A stretch of 64,000 bases of DNA from Aestuariirhabdus sp049985285. GTDB taxonomy: Bacteria; Pseudomonadota; Gammaproteobacteria; Pseudomonadales; Aestuariirhabdaceae. Under the pieces are notes generated by a model, which worked only from the letters and a program-made list of their open reading frames with translations, was not told the origin of the DNA and did not search any database. The stretch's first letter is position 1, and each line of letters begins with the position of its first letter. Positions 7,212-16,697 of this stretch are shown one piece after another. Position numbers and translations under genes: made by a program. The stretch covers positions 1 through 64,000 of the forward strand of contig NZ_JBNIEU010000004.1 in NCBI RefSeq assembly GCF_049985285.1, written 5' to 3'.

Positions 7212-9110
7212 TCAGGCAGGTGCGGAGATCACCCCGGCTTCGGACATCAGCCCCTCGATCTCGGGCAGGCTTGCAGGGTCATCAATGGTAGAGGGAATAC
7301 TGTACTCCTCACCCGCCGCAATCTGACGCAAACTCCGCCGCAGGATCTTACCTGAACGGGTCTTTGGCAAACGACTGACCACCAATGCTCTTTGGAAACA
7401 GGCCAGCGGCCCAATCTTCTGTCGAACCATCTGAACCAGCTCTTTTTCCAGGTCTGCCGGATCGAGGTCAACACCATTTTTCAGCAGGATCAGCCCCAGC
7501 GGCAACTGCCCCTTAAGGGGGTCATTGATACCAATAACCGCACACTCAGCGACCGCCGGATGCCCCGCGACCACCTCTTCCATCTCACCGGTGGATAGCC
7601 GGTGTCCGGCAACGTTGATGACGTCATCAACTCGTCCCATGATAAACAGGTAACCATCGTCATCCAGGTAACCACCATCACCGGACACATAGTATCCGGG
7701 GAACTGCTCCAGATACCCGCTACGGAAACGATCGATATCTCCCCACACCGTCGGTAGGCAGCTCGGCGGCAATGGCTGCTTGATAGCAACAAAACCCTGC
7801 TCATTAGGACCTGCAGGCTCGCCACTTTCATCTAGAATCTGCACATTAAAGCCAGGCACCGGCACGGTGGCCGAACCGGGTTTAACAGGCAACAACTCTA
7901 CGCCAGCCATGTTGGCTGCAATCGACCAACCGGTCTCCGTTTGCCACCAGTGATCGATAACCGGCTTACCGGTTTTCTCCACGGTCCATTCGTAGGTTGG
8001 TGGATCCAGGCGCTCACCGGCCATAAAGATAGTTTCCAACGCACTAAGATCATACTGCTTGATCAGGTCCCCATCGGGATCCTCTTTCTTGATCGCCCTA
8101 AAAGCGGTCGGGGCGGCGAAAAGCGCTCGCACCTTATACTCGCTGGCCACCCGCCAGAACGCACCGGCATCCGGCGTAAACACGGGCTTGCCTTCGTAAA
8201 ATACCGTGGTGCAGCCTTTGATAAGGGGTGCGTAAACGATATAGGAGTGCCCAACGACCCAACCCACATCCGAGGCCGCCCAAAATACGTCGCCCACGTT
8301 CATGTCGTAGATTGCCTTCATGCTGTAGTGCATCGCCACCGCATGGCCACCGTTATCTCGCACCACCCCTTTTGGCTTCCCTGTGGTACCCGAGGTATAG
8401 AGAACGTAAAGCGGATCCGTTGCCAATACGGGAGTACAACCCACCGCTTCAGCAGTAGCGAGAAGATCAACCCAGTCGCAATCAATCGCGTTATTCATCG
8501 TGGCGAGGCCTTGCTCGCGCTGAAATACAATACTGGCACTTGGCTTGTGCTTGGCGATCGAAAGAGCCTCGTCAAGCATGGGCTTGTACTCAATAATACG
8601 GTTGACCTCAATACCGCAAGAGGCACTCATCACCACCTTGGGTTCCGCATCATCGATCCGTACCGCCAACTCACTGGGAGCAAAACCACCAAACACTACC
8701 GAGTGGACGGCACCCAAGCGGGCACAGGCCAACATCGCGACCGCCGCCTGGGGAATCATTGGCATATAGATAACGACACGGTCGCCACGGCCGACGCCCT
8801 TTGCTGCCAGCATACCGGCGGTGCGGGACACCTCGTCCAGCATCTCGTTGTAAGTATATTTGCGCTTGGTGCCGGTAACGGGGGAGTCATAGATCAGAGC
8901 AACCTGCTCACCGCGACCACAGTCTACGTGGTAGTCGAGCGCCAGATAGGCCGTATTCAGCTCACCATCAGCAAACCAGCGGTCGATACCATTTTCGTCC
9001 TGGCTCAGAATGGTTTGGGGGTCTTTAAACCAGCTGATTGCTTCCGCCTTCTCCTTCCAAAACCCCTCCGGGTCATCGATAGATCGGGCGTACTCCTCTT
9101 TGTAGCTCAT
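7212..9110 (-). CDS. prpE: propionyl-CoA synthetase (acetyl-CoA synthetase family)
   Basis: Activates propionate (or acetate) to the acyl-CoA through an acyl-AMP intermediate. Motifs in order: ACAS N-terminal region with SIDDPEGFWKEKAEAISW; the P-loop-like YTSGTTGKPKGVVRDNGG near residue 240; the second core EWTVEKTGKPVIDHWWQTETGW; and the catalytic lysine loop PKTRSGKILRRSLRQIAAGE near residue 590. Length is 632 aa, typical of PrpE. The RDNGG continuation of the P-loop is the form seen in propionate-CoA ligases rather than Acs. It stands alone, with no methylcitrate-cycle genes beside it. Confidence 0.9.
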   Translation of the reverse strand: MSYKEEYARSIDDPEGFWKEKAEAISWFKDPQTILSQDENGIDRWFADGELNTAYLALDYHVDCGRGEQVALIYDSPVTGTKRKYTYNEMLDEVSRTAGMLAAKGVGRGDRVVIYMPMIPQAAVAMLACARLGAVHSVVFGGFAPSELAVRIDDAEPKVVMSASCGIEVNRIIEYKPMLDEALSIAKHKPSASIVFQREQGLATMNNAIDCDWVDLLATAEAVGCTPVLATDPLYVLYTSGTTGKPKGVVRDNGGHAVAMHYSMKAIYDMNVGDVFWAASDVGWVVGHSYIVYAPLIKGCTTVFYEGKPVFTPDAGAFWRVASEYKVRALFAAPTAFRAIKKEDPDGDLIKQYDLSALETIFMAGERLDPPTYEWTVEKTGKPVIDHWWQTETGWSIAANMAGVELLPVKPGSATVPVPGFNVQILDESGEPAGPNEQGFVAIKQPLPPSCLPTVWGDIDRFRSGYLEQFPGYYVSGDGGYLDDDGYLFIMGRVDDVINVAGHRLSTGEMEEVVAGHPAVAECAVIGINDPLKGQLPLGLILLKNGVDLDPADLEKELVQMVRQKIGPLACFQRALVVSRLPKTRSGKILRRSLRQIAAGEEYSIPSTIDDPASLPEIEGLMSEAGVISAPA

Positions 9111-9274
9111 AGTGCTCCCTCGTCGTTGTCTGCGTCATTGTTCTTATGGTCGATCGGCTAAAAACGCTAGCCAACCCTACATTGTCGACAATTATGCCGA
9201 GAAAGGCGCACATTAGGGATTCAACCTTAGTTGTACCCCTGCTTTTTGTTAACAATCAGCAAGCCAAACTAACC

Positions 9275-10594
9275 CTAGCCAGAGCCATGAATTCGGCGGC
9301 GCACTCTTCGCATCAACCACCAGACCCCCAGCACCACCGGTATCACACTGGCCGCAAGCAGAAGGCTTGTATCCAGTCCCAGGCCGGCAGGCTTACCCGC
9401 ATCAAACAGATACTTGAGCAAGCCAACCACGTGATAACTAATGACCACTACCGACAGCCCTTCTACCGTTTCCTGTAGCCGTAACTGCAACTTCCCGCGC
9501 CGGTTCATTGAGGTTAACAGGCGCTGATTTTGCTGCTCGATAGAGAGATCAACCTTGGTTCTCAGCAGCTCCCCCGCCCGCGCAAGGCGCTGGGAAAGCT
9601 CCTCCAAACGTCCCGCGATCGCGTCGCAAGTATCCATCGCAGGGGTAAAGCGCCGGGCAAAGAAATGGCTAATGGTCTGCAGGTGCTCACACGGCTCCTC
9701 CTCAACAAACTCAAGTCGTTGACGGACCAATGATGTATAAGCCTTGGAGGCCGCAAACCGATAGCTGGTATCGGATCGGTACTGCTCTACTTCTGCGGCA
9801 ACAGCCGAGATCGATTCCAGCAGCTGCCGGTCCTCAAGTGGATCACCCTCTTTTTCCGCAAGGCGCGAGGTAATCTCTGTCACCCTTGCATCCAGCAGCG
9901 CCAGACGCGGACTGATACCCCGGGCCAGAGGAAGAGAGAGCAGCGCCATCACACGATAGCTTTCGATCTCCAGGATTCGTTGCAGAAGACGGCCAGTTCG
10001 CTGGGGGGAAAGGCTGTAATTAGCGATATAGAAGCGCCCAAATCCCCCTCGATGGAGCCGAAAGCTGGTGCAAACCATTGCCCTTCGCTCCATCGCAAAG
10101 GAACCAATAGCCCGCTCACCGTCAAAAAGCTCCTCGCACAACGCGTCACTATCGATGGCCGTATCAGCATTTGATTTTTCGATAACCCCGTGCAGGGCGG
10201 TAACCACTTCCCCACCGATCGCCTCCAGCCACTCCCTGGGAGCCCCATCGATCGCTTTTTCAGAAAATGGCTTCTCACTGAGATGCGGGCGAATAAAGGT
10301 GTATGCGGAGAACTCCGTATGGCGTTCCCAGCGCAGGTGAAAGTCGCCAAAATCGAGGTACAACGCCGACGCGTTACTGTCAGGCTGAGGCAACGCATAA
10401 CGTTGGCAAAGCAGGGCTATATGAGCCACCTCTTTTTGCCCACCACCCTCACCGGAAAGAATCGCCATGTGGCTGACGAGTGCCGGGGACTCAACCACCG
10501 GAAAGGGACGAGCGTGCAGCTCACTATAAAGCTGCTCACGCAGATGGTGAACAGGAAGACGAAATTCACCGAGAAAATGCTGCTCTTGTGTCAT
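9275..10594 (-). CDS. DUF3422 family membrane-anchored protein
   Basis: A 439-aa protein of the DUF3422 family, whose function is unknown. The N-terminus contains LYSELHARPFPVVESPALVSH, characteristic of the family. The middle is helical and probably coiled coil (residues about 230-370). The C-terminus carries two hydrophobic segments (LSVVVISYHVVGLLKYLFDA and LLLAASVIPVVLGVWWLM) and a basic tail, so it is probably anchored in the inner membrane with most of the chain in the cytoplasm. ATG 10594 is preferred over GTG 10603 because GTGGAAG lies just ahead of it. It is divergent from the EF-G-like gene. Confidence 0.88.
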   Translation of the reverse strand: MTQEQHFLGEFRLPVHHLREQLYSELHARPFPVVESPALVSHMAILSGEGGGQKEVAHIALLCQRYALPQPDSNASALYLDFGDFHLRWERHTEFSAYTFIRPHLSEKPFSEKAIDGAPREWLEAIGGEVVTALHGVIEKSNADTAIDSDALCEELFDGERAIGSFAMERRAMVCTSFRLHRGGFGRFYIANYSLSPQRTGRLLQRILEIESYRVMALLSLPLARGISPRLALLDARVTEITSRLAEKEGDPLEDRQLLESISAVAAEVEQYRSDTSYRFAASKAYTSLVRQRLEFVEEEPCEHLQTISHFFARRFTPAMDTCDAIAGRLEELSQRLARAGELLRTKVDLSIEQQNQRLLTSMNRRGKLQLRLQETVEGLSVVVISYHVVGLLKYLFDAGKPAGLGLDTSLLLAASVIPVVLGVWWLMRRVRRRIHGSG

Positions 10595-10827
10595 AGCTTC
10601 CACTTAATTTATCAGGTTAGCGCGAGTTTACGCTGCGCCCTCCACGACATCAAACCGGTATTCCATGCTATAGATTGAATACCTGCATTGGAATTGTGTG
10701 CCCGGTAAACGTGAAAAGCACTCGATCCTTTTAACTGGATCAATTTTTACCTCTGGTGGATACCATATACTCAATCGATACGCGCAGGATGGCGCATCAG
10801 GTTCGGAACCGAAAGAGAGGGAAAAGC

Positions 10828-12873
10828 ATGGCCAGTTACGGCACAGAGCAGATTCGCAACATCATATTCACCGGCCACACCGGGGCCGGCAAAACAACCT
10901 TGATTGAAAAGCTGCTGGCCCATAGCGGCGCTATCGGCACTGCAGGCTCCATCGCCCGTAAAAATACAGTTAGCGACTTCGACCCCCAGGAGAAAGAGTG
11001 TGGCCACTCTCTGGACACAGCCCTTTGCCACTTCCAGTATCAGGGTCACCAAATCAATGCTATCGACACCCCAGGGGTGCCGGATTTTTCCGGTAGAAGC
11101 ATTAGCGCACTAAGCGCAGCCGATGCCGCTTTACTGGTAATCAATGCCGCCGCCGGTGTCGAAGCGGTAAGTGAGCAACTAATGGAAGCGGCCAAGGATA
11201 GAAATCTATGCCGAGCCATGATCATCAACAAGATCGACCTCCCCGGCACCGACTTCATCGCGCTATTGCAACAGATTCGTGACCGCTTTGGCGACCAGTG
11301 CCTGCCGCTAAACCTGCCGACAAAAGACGGCACAGAAGTGCTCGACTGCTTTTTCTCCCCACAACCCGGGGACGCAGCCAGCGGTGATATCAACGCTGCC
11401 CATGACGCTCTGGTCGATCAGGTGGTCGAGGTCGACGAAGCCTTAATGGAGCTTTACCTTGAGCAGGGACAATCTTTAAGCCCCGAACAACTTCACGCTC
11501 CGTTCGAGAAAGCGCTGCGCGAAGGCCACCTGATTCCCATCTCCTTCGTTTCTGCCGAAACTGGCGTCGGCATCGGTCAACTAATGAGCATACTGACCGA
11601 CTTGATGCCGAACCCGCTGGAGGGCAATCCGCCCTGCTTCTTCAAAGGTGAAGGCGACAGTGCAAAAAAGGTGGACGTTGTCGCCGCGGCCGACCAGCAC
11701 GCCATCGCCCACGTATTCAAAATTCAGGTCGACCCCTACGTCGGAAAACTGGCCATGTTTCGTGTACATCAAGGCCAGATCACCCCCAACACCCAACTCT
11801 TTATTGGCGATAGCAGAAAACCCTTTAAGGTAGCGCACCTTTATCAGATACAGGGAGCCAAACACAGCGAGATGAATCGCGCGATTCCCGGAGATATCTG
11901 CGCTGTTGCCAAGGTAGATGAGATCCTTTTTGATGCCGTGCTCCACGACTCCCACGACGAAGACCACTACCACCTGCAGTCGGTGGACTTTAATCCGCCG
12001 ATGTATGGCCTTGCTGTGACCCCTGTACGTCGGGGTGACGAGCAAAAACTTTCGGAAGCCTTACATAAAATCGAGGCTGAAGACCCCTCCCTGGTGATCG
12101 AGCATCGAGCGAGTTTGAATGAAACCGTCATTCTTGGTCAGGGGGAACTGCACCTCAATAGCGTTATTGAGCGCATGCAGCGACAATTTAACGTTTCTGT
12201 AGCAACCCATACGCCTAGTATCGCGTACCGGGAAACCATCACCAAGCCCGCCGAGGGACATAGCCGACACAAAAAACAGACCGGAGGGTCGGGACAGTTC
12301 GGTGAAGTCTTTTTACGCATCGAACCCCTGGAATCCGGGGCCGGCTTCGAGTTCTGCAACCAGGTAGTGGGCGGAGCCATTCCTGGTCAGTTTATCCCTG
12401 CCGTAGAAAAAGGTGTTCGCGAGGTGATAAACCAGGGAGCAATTGCGGGCTTTCCCATGCAGGATATTAAGGTCTCGGTATACGACGGTAAGCACCACTC
12501 CGTAGACTCCAAGGAGATTGCATTTGTTGCTGCGGGCCGAAAGGCATTCCTGAACGCGATAGATAAGGCCGGCGGGGTTATTCTGGAGCCGATCGTTGCC
12601 CTTGATATTCGCGTTCCCGAGCACTGCATTGGCGATATTACCGGCGACATCGCCTCCAAACACGGCATGGTTATGGGCAGTACCAACCTACCCGGCCATA
12701 AAGCCGAAATCTCAGCACAGGCGCCTATGCGCACCCTCTGTGATTACCAGTCTCGAATCAAATCGTTGAGCGGCGGTGAGGGCACCTTTGCCATGCGCTT
12801 GAGCCATTACGACCGCGTTGATACCCAACTGCAGCAGGAACTGGCAAAAACGCACCATCAACGTCCGGACTGA
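10828..12873 (+). CDS. elongation factor G-like GTPase (EF-G paralogue)
   Basis: A 681-aa translational GTPase with the EF-G domain layout. The P-loop is GHTGAGKTT near residue 15, then DTPG (G3) and NKID (G4). Later come domain II, and domain IV with RHKKQTGGSGQFGEV. ATG 10828 is chosen because AGAGAGGG precedes it and the chain then starts like family members; the longer frame from 10756 adds 24 residues without support. It is not next to rpsL/rpsG/tuf, so it is a paralogue of the main EF-G. Such paralogues have been linked to recycling or stress translation, but its role cannot be read here. A hairpin follows it at 12912-12954. Confidence 0.85.
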   Translation: MASYGTEQIRNIIFTGHTGAGKTTLIEKLLAHSGAIGTAGSIARKNTVSDFDPQEKECGHSLDTALCHFQYQGHQINAIDTPGVPDFSGRSISALSAADAALLVINAAAGVEAVSEQLMEAAKDRNLCRAMIINKIDLPGTDFIALLQQIRDRFGDQCLPLNLPTKDGTEVLDCFFSPQPGDAASGDINAAHDALVDQVVEVDEALMELYLEQGQSLSPEQLHAPFEKALREGHLIPISFVSAETGVGIGQLMSILTDLMPNPLEGNPPCFFKGEGDSAKKVDVVAAADQHAIAHVFKIQVDPYVGKLAMFRVHQGQITPNTQLFIGDSRKPFKVAHLYQIQGAKHSEMNRAIPGDICAVAKVDEILFDAVLHDSHDEDHYHLQSVDFNPPMYGLAVTPVRRGDEQKLSEALHKIEAEDPSLVIEHRASLNETVILGQGELHLNSVIERMQRQFNVSVATHTPSIAYRETITKPAEGHSRHKKQTGGSGQFGEVFLRIEPLESGAGFEFCNQVVGGAIPGQFIPAVEKGVREVINQGAIAGFPMQDIKVSVYDGKHHSVDSKEIAFVAAGRKAFLNAIDKAGGVILEPIVALDIRVPEHCIGDITGDIASKHGMVMGSTNLPGHKAEISAQAPMRTLCDYQSRIKSLSGGEGTFAMRLSHYDRVDTQLQQELAKTHHQRPD

Positions 12874-12911
12874 TCAACGAAACTCCTGTTTCAGCAAACC
12901 ACACCACTCTA

Positions 12912-12954
12912 CGCATCTATCTGGCCACCTCTAGGGGTTGGCCTGATAGATGCG
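12912..12954. other. long inverted repeat after the EF-G-like gene
   Basis: CGCATCTATC pairs with GATAGATGCG, then after one T-T mismatch GGCCA pairs with TGGCC, around a short loop. No T-run follows on either strand. It may be a transcript-end hairpin of unusual type or an RNA-processing site for the upstream gene. Confidence 0.6.
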
Positions 12955-12998
12955 CTCCGTTAAACTTCACTCTTCGTTTAGCTTTGAAAATTCAACGC

Positions 12999-13802
12999 AT
13001 GTCTGTGTTCCGCCCTTTACTTCTTAGCCTAACCCTCTTGCTGTCGATTCCTGCGTTGGCGGCCCCGTTGCAGATGTCGATATCGACCGTAAAACCCTGG
13101 GGTTACCTGGATAAAGAGGGTAATCCACAGGGCTTACTCGGCCATTTTTCACGAGAGCTGGAAAAATACAGCGCACTCCCTATGAATAATGTCCTGGCCC
13201 CCTACCCTCGAGTAATCCAGGAGATCAAGCGCGGGCACGCTGACATCGCCGTACTGTTCAAAAGCCCGGAGGCCGATCAGTACGGAATCGATCTGGGGGA
13301 AGTGGTCAGGTCATCGATCATCGTTATTGCCCGCTCCGATGCGCCCATGATTAGTAGCATTAGTGACCTTCAGAACACACGCGTAGGCTACATTCGCGGA
13401 TCCCGCTACGGCAAGGCATTTGATGACAATCAGACACTTTATAAGGTTCCCGTGAACGATATGTCCCAAGGCGTCAAAATGCTTTTGCAAGGCCGCATAG
13501 AGGCGATGGTATCGGCAGACTACACCCTGTTCTTCACCCTACGCGAACTCGGAATTGATCCCCTGCGTCTTGCACAGCTACTCGTTCTCAGCTCCAATTC
13601 CGGACACCTTTACCTCTCTCGGCGCTCAAATCGACAGGAGGTCTTGGAACCCCTCCAGCACGCACTGGAACTGATGCAAGAAGAGGGGGTACTGCAGCGC
13701 ATTTTCTCAAAACCCTACCTGTCCGATACCCTCCAACCACCCGCAAACGATAACAGTCAATCATCCTCATCACCCCCGCACTGGCTCGCAAGGCATCCAT
13801 AG
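12999..13802 (+). CDS. periplasmic solute-binding protein (SBP_bac_3 type)
   Basis: A 267-aa exported protein. The signal peptide MSVFRPLLLSLTLLLSIPALA is followed by the mature start APLQ. The rest is the two-lobe family 3 binding-protein fold (KPWGYLDKEGNPQGLLGHFS, VGYIRGSRYGKAF, and GRIEAMVSADYTLFFTLRELG). ATG 12999 is preferred over the TTG at 12984 because the signal peptide begins there. No permease or ATPase lies nearby, so it may be an orphan binding protein or a signalling or enzyme-associated periplasmic protein. The C-terminus ends in a low-complexity Asn/Ser/Pro tail. Confidence 0.82.
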   Translation: MSVFRPLLLSLTLLLSIPALAAPLQMSISTVKPWGYLDKEGNPQGLLGHFSRELEKYSALPMNNVLAPYPRVIQEIKRGHADIAVLFKSPEADQYGIDLGEVVRSSIIVIARSDAPMISSISDLQNTRVGYIRGSRYGKAFDDNQTLYKVPVNDMSQGVKMLLQGRIEAMVSADYTLFFTLRELGIDPLRLAQLLVLSSNSGHLYLSRRSNRQEVLEPLQHALELMQEEGVLQRIFSKPYLSDTLQPPANDNSQSSSSPPHWLARHP

Positions 13803-13908
13803 AATCTGCCTATCTCCTTCATTAGAAGTGGCAATTAGCCCCCAGGGGAGATCCACGCCACAATGCATCCACGATTAACCCGCTCTAGTGTGATCAATGG
13901 AGAGCCCC

Positions 13909-14148
13909 ATGCAAAACGTAACTATTTTTGGCCGTGAAGGTTGTGGATTCTGTCAGCGCGCCAAACAACTGGCAGAAGATAAACAGCTAAACTTCAAATA
14001 TATCGATATACACCAGCAAGGGATCAGCAAAGCAGACCTGGAAAAAACCATCGGCAAACCTGTCGAGACCGTGCCCCAAATCTTCATCGGACGGGAACAC
14101 ATCGGTGGTTTTACGGAATTTAACGACATCCTCCACAAAGAGGCCTGA
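13909..14148 (+). CDS. glutaredoxin
   Basis: A 79-aa thioredoxin-fold oxidoreductase. The dithiol active site CGFC lies at about residues 11-14, TVP (cis-proline loop, ETVPQIFIG) near residue 52 and the glutathione-binding IGGFTEF near residue 63. It reduces protein disulfides or ribonucleotide reductase with glutathione. ATG 13909 has GGAG seven bases upstream; an upstream in-frame ATG at 13897 includes the Shine-Dalgarno itself and is not favoured. It sits just upstream of a gamma-glutamyltransferase gene, which also handles glutathione. Confidence 0.93.
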   Translation: MQNVTIFGREGCGFCQRAKQLAEDKQLNFKYIDIHQQGISKADLEKTIGKPVETVPQIFIGREHIGGFTEFNDILHKEA

Positions 14149-14218
14149 GGGCCCCAAGCAGCTTTCGCCCGCCGGCTCGCAGGGGCTATACTGGATTACC
14201 TAAAACCGGAATCCGCCC

Positions 14219-15970
14219 ATGCCCCCTGTTCATCGCCGTCGCTGGCGAATCTCGTTGACCTGCCCCCCTCTTATTGCTTTGCTCGCCCTGCTTTTCGCGG
14301 TGCAGGGTCGGGCTGCGCCCATTTTAGAGGGCGACCGGGCCATTCCCCTGCTGGGTAACGCGGGCATGGTGGTAACGAGCCATCCGCTGGCATCGGAAGC
14401 CGCCTTAAAGGTCCTTAAAGAGGACGGTAATGCTATGGATGCAGCCGTTACCGCAGGTTTCGTATTGGCCGTGGTACAGCCAAGGTCCGGAAACATTGGT
14501 GGTGGCGGCTTTATGATGCTCTCCAGCGACCGCGAAAATCGAGTAGTTGCGATCGACTATCGAGAAAAGGCCCCAGCGGCCGCAACAGCCGATATGTTTC
14601 TCGACCAATCCGGCGCGGTAGATACGCGGCTCAGCCGATTCTCGCTTCAATCAGCGGGGGTTCCCGGCACGGTTGCGGGACTACTATTGGCCCTTGAACG
14701 TTACGGCACCATCGATAGGGAGCGGGCATTGGCTCCGGCCATTGCCCTGGCCAAAAACGGGTTTATCGTCCCTCCCCGTTTCACTCAGGGCTTCGAGCAT
14801 CTGCGAAAGCATCTGCAACGAGATAAAACCACCCAGGCACTTTTTTATAAGGCAGACGGTAGCGCCTACCAGCCTGGCGAAAAGTTCATGCAACCAGACC
14901 TTGCTCGAACACTGCAACGCATTGCCGAACAGGGCCACAAAGGGTTCTACGCGGGTGAAACCGCCCGTATGATTACGGATCAGATGCAGGCCGGTGGCGG
15001 TTTGATCACCCGGCAAGATCTGGCCAACTACCAAGCTCTGGTACGCGAACCCATTAAGGGGCGCTATAGGGGCTATGATATCTACTCCATGCCACCGCCG
15101 AGCTCCGGCGGTGTTCACATTGTACAGATACTTAAACTGATGGAACCCTTCCCGGTGGCCCGATTCGGGCACAACTCCGCGCGCACTATCCACCTAATGG
15201 CCGAAGCGATGAAGCTCGCCTACGCGGACCGAGCGACACATCTGGGGGATAGCGACTTCGTTAAGGTACCACTGAAGGGACTCCTTTCAGACCGCTATGC
15301 CAATCAGCGTCGACTGCTGATTAACCCAAACCGGGCAACCCCCTCCTCCGCTATCCAGGCAGGTGAAGCTCCCGCCTACGAGAGCAGTGAAACCACTCAC
15401 TATTCGATCGCAGACAAATTCGGGAACGTCGTATCCAACACCTATACCCTCAACTTTAGTTATGGCTCAGGAATATCGGTTGCCGAGGCCGGTTTCTTGC
15501 TGAATAACCAGATGGACGACTTCAGCGCAAAACCCGGTGCCGCCAACGCCTACGGCCTGATCGGTTCCGACAACAACCGTATCGAAGCGGGCAAGCGCAT
15601 GCTGAGCTCTATGTCGCCCACCATCGTGCGTTATAAGGGCAAAAATCTGCTGGTAACCGGCACTCCGGGTGGATCACGCATCATCACCACTACATTGCAG
15701 GTCATCATGAACGTGCTCGACCATGGTTTAAATATTCAGGAAGCGGTCAACGCTCCCCGCATTCATCATCAGTGGTTGCCCGACACATTAAGAATCGAAA
15801 CCGGGATCAGCCCGGACACCATCGAACGCCTGGAGGCCCTGGGCCATCGCCTCGAAGCCAAAGCCGCAATGGGCGCCAGCCAGAGTATCTATATCGACGA
15901 CGAGGGAATCATGCAGGGGGCCGCCGACCCGAGACGCGGCACCTCCTCAGCGATGGGACTATGGCGATAG
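14219..15970 (+). CDS. ggt: gamma-glutamyltransferase
   Basis: A periplasmic Ntn-hydrolase that cleaves or transfers the gamma-glutamyl group of glutathione and related peptides. A signal peptide covers about residues 1-33 (ending GRAA). Threonine 392 in ETTHYSIADKFGNVVSNTYTLN is the autocleavage and catalytic residue that begins the small subunit. LSSMSPTIV and GTPGGSRIITT (oxyanion hole and glycine loop) follow. Length is 583 aa, normal for the precursor. Together with the glutaredoxin upstream and the solute-binding protein before it, it may serve salvage of glutathione or gamma-glutamyl peptides. Confidence 0.95.
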   Translation: MPPVHRRRWRISLTCPPLIALLALLFAVQGRAAPILEGDRAIPLLGNAGMVVTSHPLASEAALKVLKEDGNAMDAAVTAGFVLAVVQPRSGNIGGGGFMMLSSDRENRVVAIDYREKAPAAATADMFLDQSGAVDTRLSRFSLQSAGVPGTVAGLLLALERYGTIDRERALAPAIALAKNGFIVPPRFTQGFEHLRKHLQRDKTTQALFYKADGSAYQPGEKFMQPDLARTLQRIAEQGHKGFYAGETARMITDQMQAGGGLITRQDLANYQALVREPIKGRYRGYDIYSMPPPSSGGVHIVQILKLMEPFPVARFGHNSARTIHLMAEAMKLAYADRATHLGDSDFVKVPLKGLLSDRYANQRRLLINPNRATPSSAIQAGEAPAYESSETTHYSIADKFGNVVSNTYTLNFSYGSGISVAEAGFLLNNQMDDFSAKPGAANAYGLIGSDNNRIEAGKRMLSSMSPTIVRYKGKNLLVTGTPGGSRIITTTLQVIMNVLDHGLNIQEAVNAPRIHHQWLPDTLRIETGISPDTIERLEALGHRLEAKAAMGASQSIYIDDEGIMQGAADPRRGTSSAMGLWR

Positions 15971-16047
15971 ATGTCAGTAAGGCAACTGTACAGGGGGGGC
16001 TTTGCCGATCAAAGCACCCGCAATTCATTGCCGGTCATCCACCCCTG

Positions 16048-16629
16048 CTAATAGGAGATCAGCTTTTCACGCAACTGCAGCAGACCATGGCGAGACAGCT
16101 GCCGGGCGAGGTAACGATACCCCTCATCCACACGCAATACGCCATGATCACAGCATTGCATCAAGTTCCGGAACGCCGGTGGTAGATGACGGGCCCGCGT
16201 CATCATTCCGCCCTGAGGGTCCTCCGCCAAATAGTAAATACGGCGAACCCCGCTCATCAGCAGCCGGGACAAGCACATCGGGCAAGGTTCGAGACTGCAC
16301 ACCAGGGTCAACTCACGCAGCGTAGCCGAAGACTGCCTCCCCTCAGCGACCGCTTGCTCCCATGTATCCAGCAGTCGCATCTCGGCGTGTGCCGAACTAT
16401 CGTGCAGCGGTTCGAATACAGCATTCATGGCCTCAAACAGAATCTGCTCGCCATGGCACAGCACTGCGCCGACACCATAATTGCCTTCATGGCGAGCCTG
16501 CAAGGCAAGCTCACACACGCGCCGCGCCCAGGCGCTGCGATAATCTGACTCGGGTAACCGGCCCAGGCGCTCAGCGATCTCAGGGAGCTCCAGTTGTGGT
16601 CGAGTTTTAAGAAAAGAGAGCCTGAACAT
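16048..16629 (-). CDS. nucleoside/cytidine deaminase-family zinc enzyme
   Basis: A 193-aa protein of the CMP/dCMP deaminase fold. Zinc ligands and catalytic glutamate are seen as SSAHAEMRLL and SLEPCPMCLSRLL, the HAE...PCxxC pattern of TadA/GuaD-like deaminases. It is longer than TadA by an N-terminal helical stretch and a C-terminal tail. It is not the usual TadA by its motifs and length, and a purine or pyrimidine base substrate cannot be assigned. It converges on ggt and diverges from the SirB2 gene. Confidence 0.85.
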   Translation of the reverse strand: MFRLSFLKTRPQLELPEIAERLGRLPESDYRSAWARRVCELALQARHEGNYGVGAVLCHGEQILFEAMNAVFEPLHDSSAHAEMRLLDTWEQAVAEGRQSSATLRELTLVCSLEPCPMCLSRLLMSGVRRIYYLAEDPQGGMMTRARHLPPAFRNLMQCCDHGVLRVDEGYRYLARQLSRHGLLQLREKLISY

Positions 16630-16697
16630 TCCAACCCTGTATGGATCTAAACCGATGGTATTGATATAACTAAGCGCCGTTCAACACTGGATTATCC

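Noticed and set aside
7941..9161. 406-aa plus-strand open frame
   Set aside because: It lies antisense to the propionyl-CoA synthetase gene and its translation shows no domain or normal amino-acid pattern. It is a shadow of the real gene's codon use.
10700..10760. GATCC/GGATC hairpin followed by AATTTTT ahead of the EF-G-like gene
   Set aside because: The stem is 5 bp with an 8-nt loop and T-run after two A, too weak to call as a terminator or attenuator without other support.
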